Positions 59,898-64,000 of a stretch of 64,000 nucleotides of DNA are shown here, in pieces. The stretch spans positions 1 to 64,000 of the forward strand of contig RSEE01000042.1 of the NCBI GenBank assembly GCA_003971905.1. The letters are read 5' to 3'. The position numbers and the translations under genes are program-made. Within the stretch, counting starts at the first letter, position 1. Each line of letters starts with the position of its first letter. This DNA is from Moniliella sp. 'wahieum'. Taxonomy: Eukaryota; Basidiomycota; Moniliellomycetes; Moniliellales; Moniliellaceae. The notes below the pieces were generated by a model, which had not been told where the DNA came from, did not search any database, and saw only the letters and a program-made list of their open reading frames with translations.

Positions 59898-62800
59898 TCA
59901 CCCGAACCAGCGAGCATCACCGATCCATTGGAGAGAGTGCAGGTGAACCCTAGCACTACCCTCTAGCAGCCCCCCTCGGTGAGCTCGCCAGGCCAAAGGT
60001 GGTGAGGCCAAAGAACATCGAGACGAAAGGGAGAAATGATTCACGGAGCGAGCGCCAACATGTATTTTTTCTGGTGAGCAGGAACTGGTTAAAACAAACG
60101 CATCGTGGATGCGGAAAAAAAACCCAGTCCCGCTGCGATTAATTTGTGTAGATGAGAAAGCCAAGACGAAGAAAAGAAACCGGTCTTGAGAGAAAGAAGG
60201 GCTCCGGAGCCCAACGTGGTTAGCTGCCACCGCCACCACGCAGACCAAGTTGCTCCGCCCTAGCGTCGACTGCGCGGCCCCGAGATCGTCTGTGGTGAAC
60301 ATGTCAGCCGGATTGTGCACCCCCGCCACTTGCGCCAAGAGGAGCACGTTGGCGGCAATGAGTTCCCTCAGAAAGTGGTGCCGCAAATCGATGTGCTTCG
60401 AGCGCTTGTGAATGGTGTGGCCCTCGGCCAGCTTGCGGGCGCCGAGAGAGTCAGTGAAGATGGTGGGCACCCCTCCTCATGTGGTAAGATTTCCCGGAGC
60501 AAACAGCCTGAGCCACACAGCTTCCTTGGCCGCATGAGCCAGGGCAACATACTCCGCTTCGGTGCTCGAGAGTGTGACCATGAGTTGCGCCGCGACGACC
60601 AAGAAACCAAATGCCAGCCACAAAGAAAACATACCCAGAGGTCGAACGCCGGTTCGCCGGGCACCCCGCCCAGTCGGCATCGCAAACCATTGAGCAACGG
60701 CGCATCAGCGTGAAAGGAGAAATGGAGGACCTTTTCCGGTGAGCGACGAAGAAAGCGTAGGACCTGAAACGCGGCATTGAAGTGATCTGGTCCCCGGTTA
60801 GCCATGAAGCGACCACACACGCCCACAGCTTGAGCAATGTCAGGGCGGGTGTAAGGGCAGCGAAGCCAAGGTGACCAATAAGCCCGCATACTGACGACGA
60901 TCCGCAACTGGCCTGGCCCGAGAAAGGTAGTAGATGCGCCGGGCGCGAGCAGGTCGAGGGGGGAGGTGAGGTTAGTTTTCCCCATAATGCGCAAGCACAC
61001 CCTCCACGTCCCCGCTGGCTGAGGAAGCAGGTACGGGCTGCTTGATCATATCCACCTTCACCCTAACAAGTAGCTGAAGGGCCGCCATCAGTCACGGGCA
61101 ATTGCTTGGCAAATTGGCGCTTGGCCTCTTGCAAGCGCGTCAAGTCGGCACAGCCCAAACAGTATCATCCACAAAGCAGGCCACCAGAACCAAAGCACTG
61201 CCCTGGCCGCGAAGATATACACACGGTTCCCCTTGCAACCGGTGGTAGCCGAGACGGAAGAACACCCATCCAGATGGTCGTGGAAAAGCTTGCCCCCCTG
61301 GCGTAGGCCGTAAACACCCTTGAGCAACTTCCAGCACTTGCCCTCCGTGTCAGGACCCCTGAAGCCAGGCGGGATGGCCATGTTAAACCTCAGTGTCAAC
61401 TGCCGCATGTAAGTATGCCGCCTCCACATCCATTTGATGGACATGCAGGCCAAAACGACACGCCAAGGAGAGCAAGACCCGGATGGTCTCACTCCTGACA
61501 ACGGGAGCAAAAACCTCGTCAAAGTTCACTCCTGAACCTGGGTCCGTCCATCGGCAACGAGACGGGCTTTGTGCTTGGTAACCTGACGAGTGTCATCCAG
61601 CTTCGCTTTAAACACCCACTGGCACCGAAGAACAGGAACATTGGCAGGCCGATCCACGAGCTCAAAAACCGCGAGTTCCCGCATCTTGTTCACCTCCTTA
61701 ACCATGGCAGCATGCCAGACGGGCCAGTCTGGTCGCTGGCATGCCTCTTGAAACGACAGGGGTTCAAGCAGCTCGCCATCGGCGCTACGCTCCTCTTGTA
61801 CGCGAAAGACCACGCCCTGTGCTGTGAGCGCTAGTGGTTCCTGCACCACGGCAACTGCATGCAGGGCCTGGGTCGCGTAGGCTCCGCCGGTGGCCACCGG
61901 ACCATGCAACAGCCCGGCAGCAAAATGGGCAAGGCCAAGAGTGACCTGCGCAAGCAGCCCCCCTGGGACAGGAGCCAGGTCCACAGCATCAAGTTCGACT
62001 GCCAGCTCCACAGCAAGAGCCGATCGAGCACGCTTCCTGGGCTCGTCAACGAGTGCTGGTGGATCAGCTTCACGCTCACGCTTGGTCACGTCGAGCATGC
62101 GCCGGAACTCCGCGCGGGCGATGTCCCTCCCGGGTGTTGTAGGGGACGGTGGGGTGGTAAGGCCCGGCGGTCCGGGTGGGTGGACGCCGCGGAGGAAAGG
62201 AGGGGAATGTCACCAGCAATACCATCTTCACCCACTGCTGTGGGATAGGGTTGAGCAAGGGGATCAAGGGATATCACGTACATAATCGTCCTGGAGGCGC
62301 GGCTGCTCCTCCAGCCGACCCGACTCTCCTCAGCAAATGCACATCGTAAACTGTCACGATACGGTCCAACACCTCGACCCAAACACGTGACCTTTGACTT
62401 GGCCCGGCAGGTCACTGTAACCCAGGTACACCCCTCGAACGGCACGTGGAGCGAGGTATTTGCCGCTGAGTTCACTAGCTTGTGTCCAGGCACGTCGATT
62501 CCCACCATGCAGCACAACCCAAGCAGTGCAACCAAACACCCGCAGAGCAGACAGAGTGGGGGGTTGGCCCGTCCACAGTTCATACGGCGTCTTCCAGGCA
62601 TGCGCTTTGCTGGCGAGGCGGTTGTGAATGTATCCGGCGTGCGTCGCAGCATAGGGCCAAAACCGCCCGGCAACTGGGCGTGGTGCATGAGACAACGGGA
62701 CAACTTCTCAATCTCTTGGTTCATTCGCTCTGCGACGGCGTTCCCTGTGGATTCTTGAGTAGGAGAAGCTGTCAAAAGGCAACCTGAACGAGCAGCCCAT

Positions 62801-64000
62801 GTCTTGACCTCATTAGTCCATAATTCGCCTTGGTCCACACGTAATTCTTTTGGATGTTTTTCTGTTTCGCGATGAATTAAGGTAGCCCACTGAATGAGGC
62901 AGGGTGCAGCACTGGCCTTGTCCTTCAACGGCCAGACCCAGGTCATGCCACTGTAATTGTCCACCACGACAAGAATGTAGTGCCAAGGTACCTTGTGCTG
63001 CAAAGCATCTGGCTCATTCCAAGGGCCCACCACATCGGCTGACACCAGGTCGAGGCGGGCCAAGATGAGACGAGAATCATTCCCCCGCCGGGCTCGCGAC
63101 TTGGCAGTACGGCAAACATCGCAGGAAGAAAACTCAGGAAACGAAGGCGGCCAAGATCCCCCTTTGCTGGCCGTAGACGTGTGTTTCACGGCCTCAGCGC
63201 CGGCATGGCCAAGCCGAAGGTGCCACAACCAAGCTGACGCGCGCGTCAAGTCGGGGGCTGGGTCTCAGCTACAGGCCGAGGAAAGAGTTTGTCCCGCAAC
63301 TGGTCATCAGGATCATTCAAAGAGTCATCCTCAGTCTCCGATAGAATAGGGAACGCTAATACTGCACCGTCCACCTGGCAGTCATCCGTGCACACTACCA
63401 TTTCCGCTCTGGGGTAGGTGCCCTTCAGTGGAACCCCGAGGGAAGTGCCATTCTTGGTGAAAAACACCACCTCATGGTCCCGAAATAGCGTACTCCCACC
63501 CGTGGCTGCCACTCCTTGGGTACTGAGGAGATTAGTAATGAGGTCAGGTACCAGCATAACCCCATTGAAGTGAAGCGCCTCCCACTTGCGCTGGGATGGA
63601 TCATATTGTAGGAGGCGTAAGGTGCCATTCACCCCAGCGACCGGCAGTTTCTGCCCCCTGCAGTGACTACCGAGGTGGGACGGGAGGGAGGCACGAAGTT
63701 TTTCGCCAAGCTTGCATCATTGACAAGGCGATGGGAGGCTCCGCTGTCAAAGATAAATTCAGCCGAGCGAGGTGTGGAGCAAGGTGGAGATGGGATGTTG
63801 TTGTAGAAGAAGAAGGGGGGGAAAGAAGGGGCGCGGTGGGCGAGTGATAAACAATGCGCTCAACAAGTCCTCTGCGAGGATAATGAGCGCCTCACCCCGC
63901 GCGACCCCTATTCGATATCATCAAACCCCGCGGCAGGCTGCCCATCCTCCTCTGAGACGGAGAGGTCCATTACCGTTAAGCCGTGCGCCAAGGCTTGAAG
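59898..64000 (-). mobile_element. Ty1/copia LTR retrotransposon fossil, cut by the window end
   Basis: Read from right to left the parts follow copia order: an aspartic protease region (DSGAS motif near 63740), a GAG-pre-integrase/integrase region (about 63250-62300), a reverse transcriptase region (about 62100-61020) and RNase H (about 60980-59898, with the STEAEYVALAHAA motif typical of copia). Integrase lying before reverse transcriptase separates it from Ty3/gypsy elements. The element is broken, with a handful of breaks across pol. The 5' part including gag lies beyond the window, and terminal repeats were not identified. Protein motifs are still easy to read, so it is not very ancient. 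Confidence 0.9.

Noticed and set aside
59830-59905. GGTTCGAATC motif resembling a tRNA T-loop
   Set aside because: Flanking bases do not pair as a T stem, and it adjoins the retroelement tail.

Overview
This window looks like nuclear DNA of a basidiomycete fungus. The evidence is a myosin-motor/chitin synthase fusion, a fungal Zn(II)2Cys6 regulator, a secreted GMC oxidoreductase, fungal-type folate and ribonucleotide reductase genes, and few short introns that mostly begin GTACGT. Long uninterrupted exons and a beta-tubulin gene with only one evident intron would fit an intron-poor lineage such as Ustilaginomycotina, but the sequence alone does not fix the order or genus.

Left arm (1-13 kb): the tail of a possible gene, an uncharacterised interrupted gene on the minus strand, a repeat-rich spacer, then three plus-strand genes: a secreted GMC oxidoreductase, a LACTB2-type metallo-beta-lactamase nuclease and a vacuolar-type amino-acid transporter. 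Middle-left (13.7-28.3 kb): a large minus-strand Sec7-PH ARF exchange factor with a very repetitive N-terminal half, a low-complexity hypothetical gene, and a head-to-head pair of MTD1 (NAD-dependent methylene-THF dehydrogenase) and an F-box gene. From 28.3 to about 36.3 kb there is no recognisable gene; the block is packed with short heptamer repeats. Right arm (37.4-57.2 kb): a Zn2Cys6 transcription factor, beta-tubulin head-to-head with a small membrane-protein gene, the myosin-chitin synthase, the ribonucleotide reductase small subunit and an AAT-family amino-acid permease. The window ends inside a broken Ty1/copia element on the minus strand (59.9-64 kb).

Two properties run through the whole window. 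First, almost every conserved gene needs several reading-frame changes, usually a base lost from a short homopolymer or dinucleotide run. This happens even in genes expected to be essential (beta-tubulin, chitin synthase, MTD1), so consensus errors of a long-read assembly are more likely than mass gene decay. Gene spans below are therefore given as spans, not as clean open frames. Second, the spacers carry many different 7-bp tandem repeats, most of which are a perfect 6-bp palindrome plus one spacer base (AAGCTT+C, ACTAGT+C/T, AGTACT+G, AACGTT+C/T, AGATCT+G/T, ACGCGT+A/G, ATCGAT+G, ATGCAT+C, ACATGT+G, AGGCCT+C). I regard this shared design as the most unusual signal here.

Functionally the genes are a mixed housekeeping set: cell-wall synthesis and polar growth (chitin synthase, tubulin, ARF-GEF), nucleotide and one-carbon supply (RNR2, MTD1), and amino-acid transport (two carriers). 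No biosynthetic cluster, defence system or CRISPR-like array is visible.
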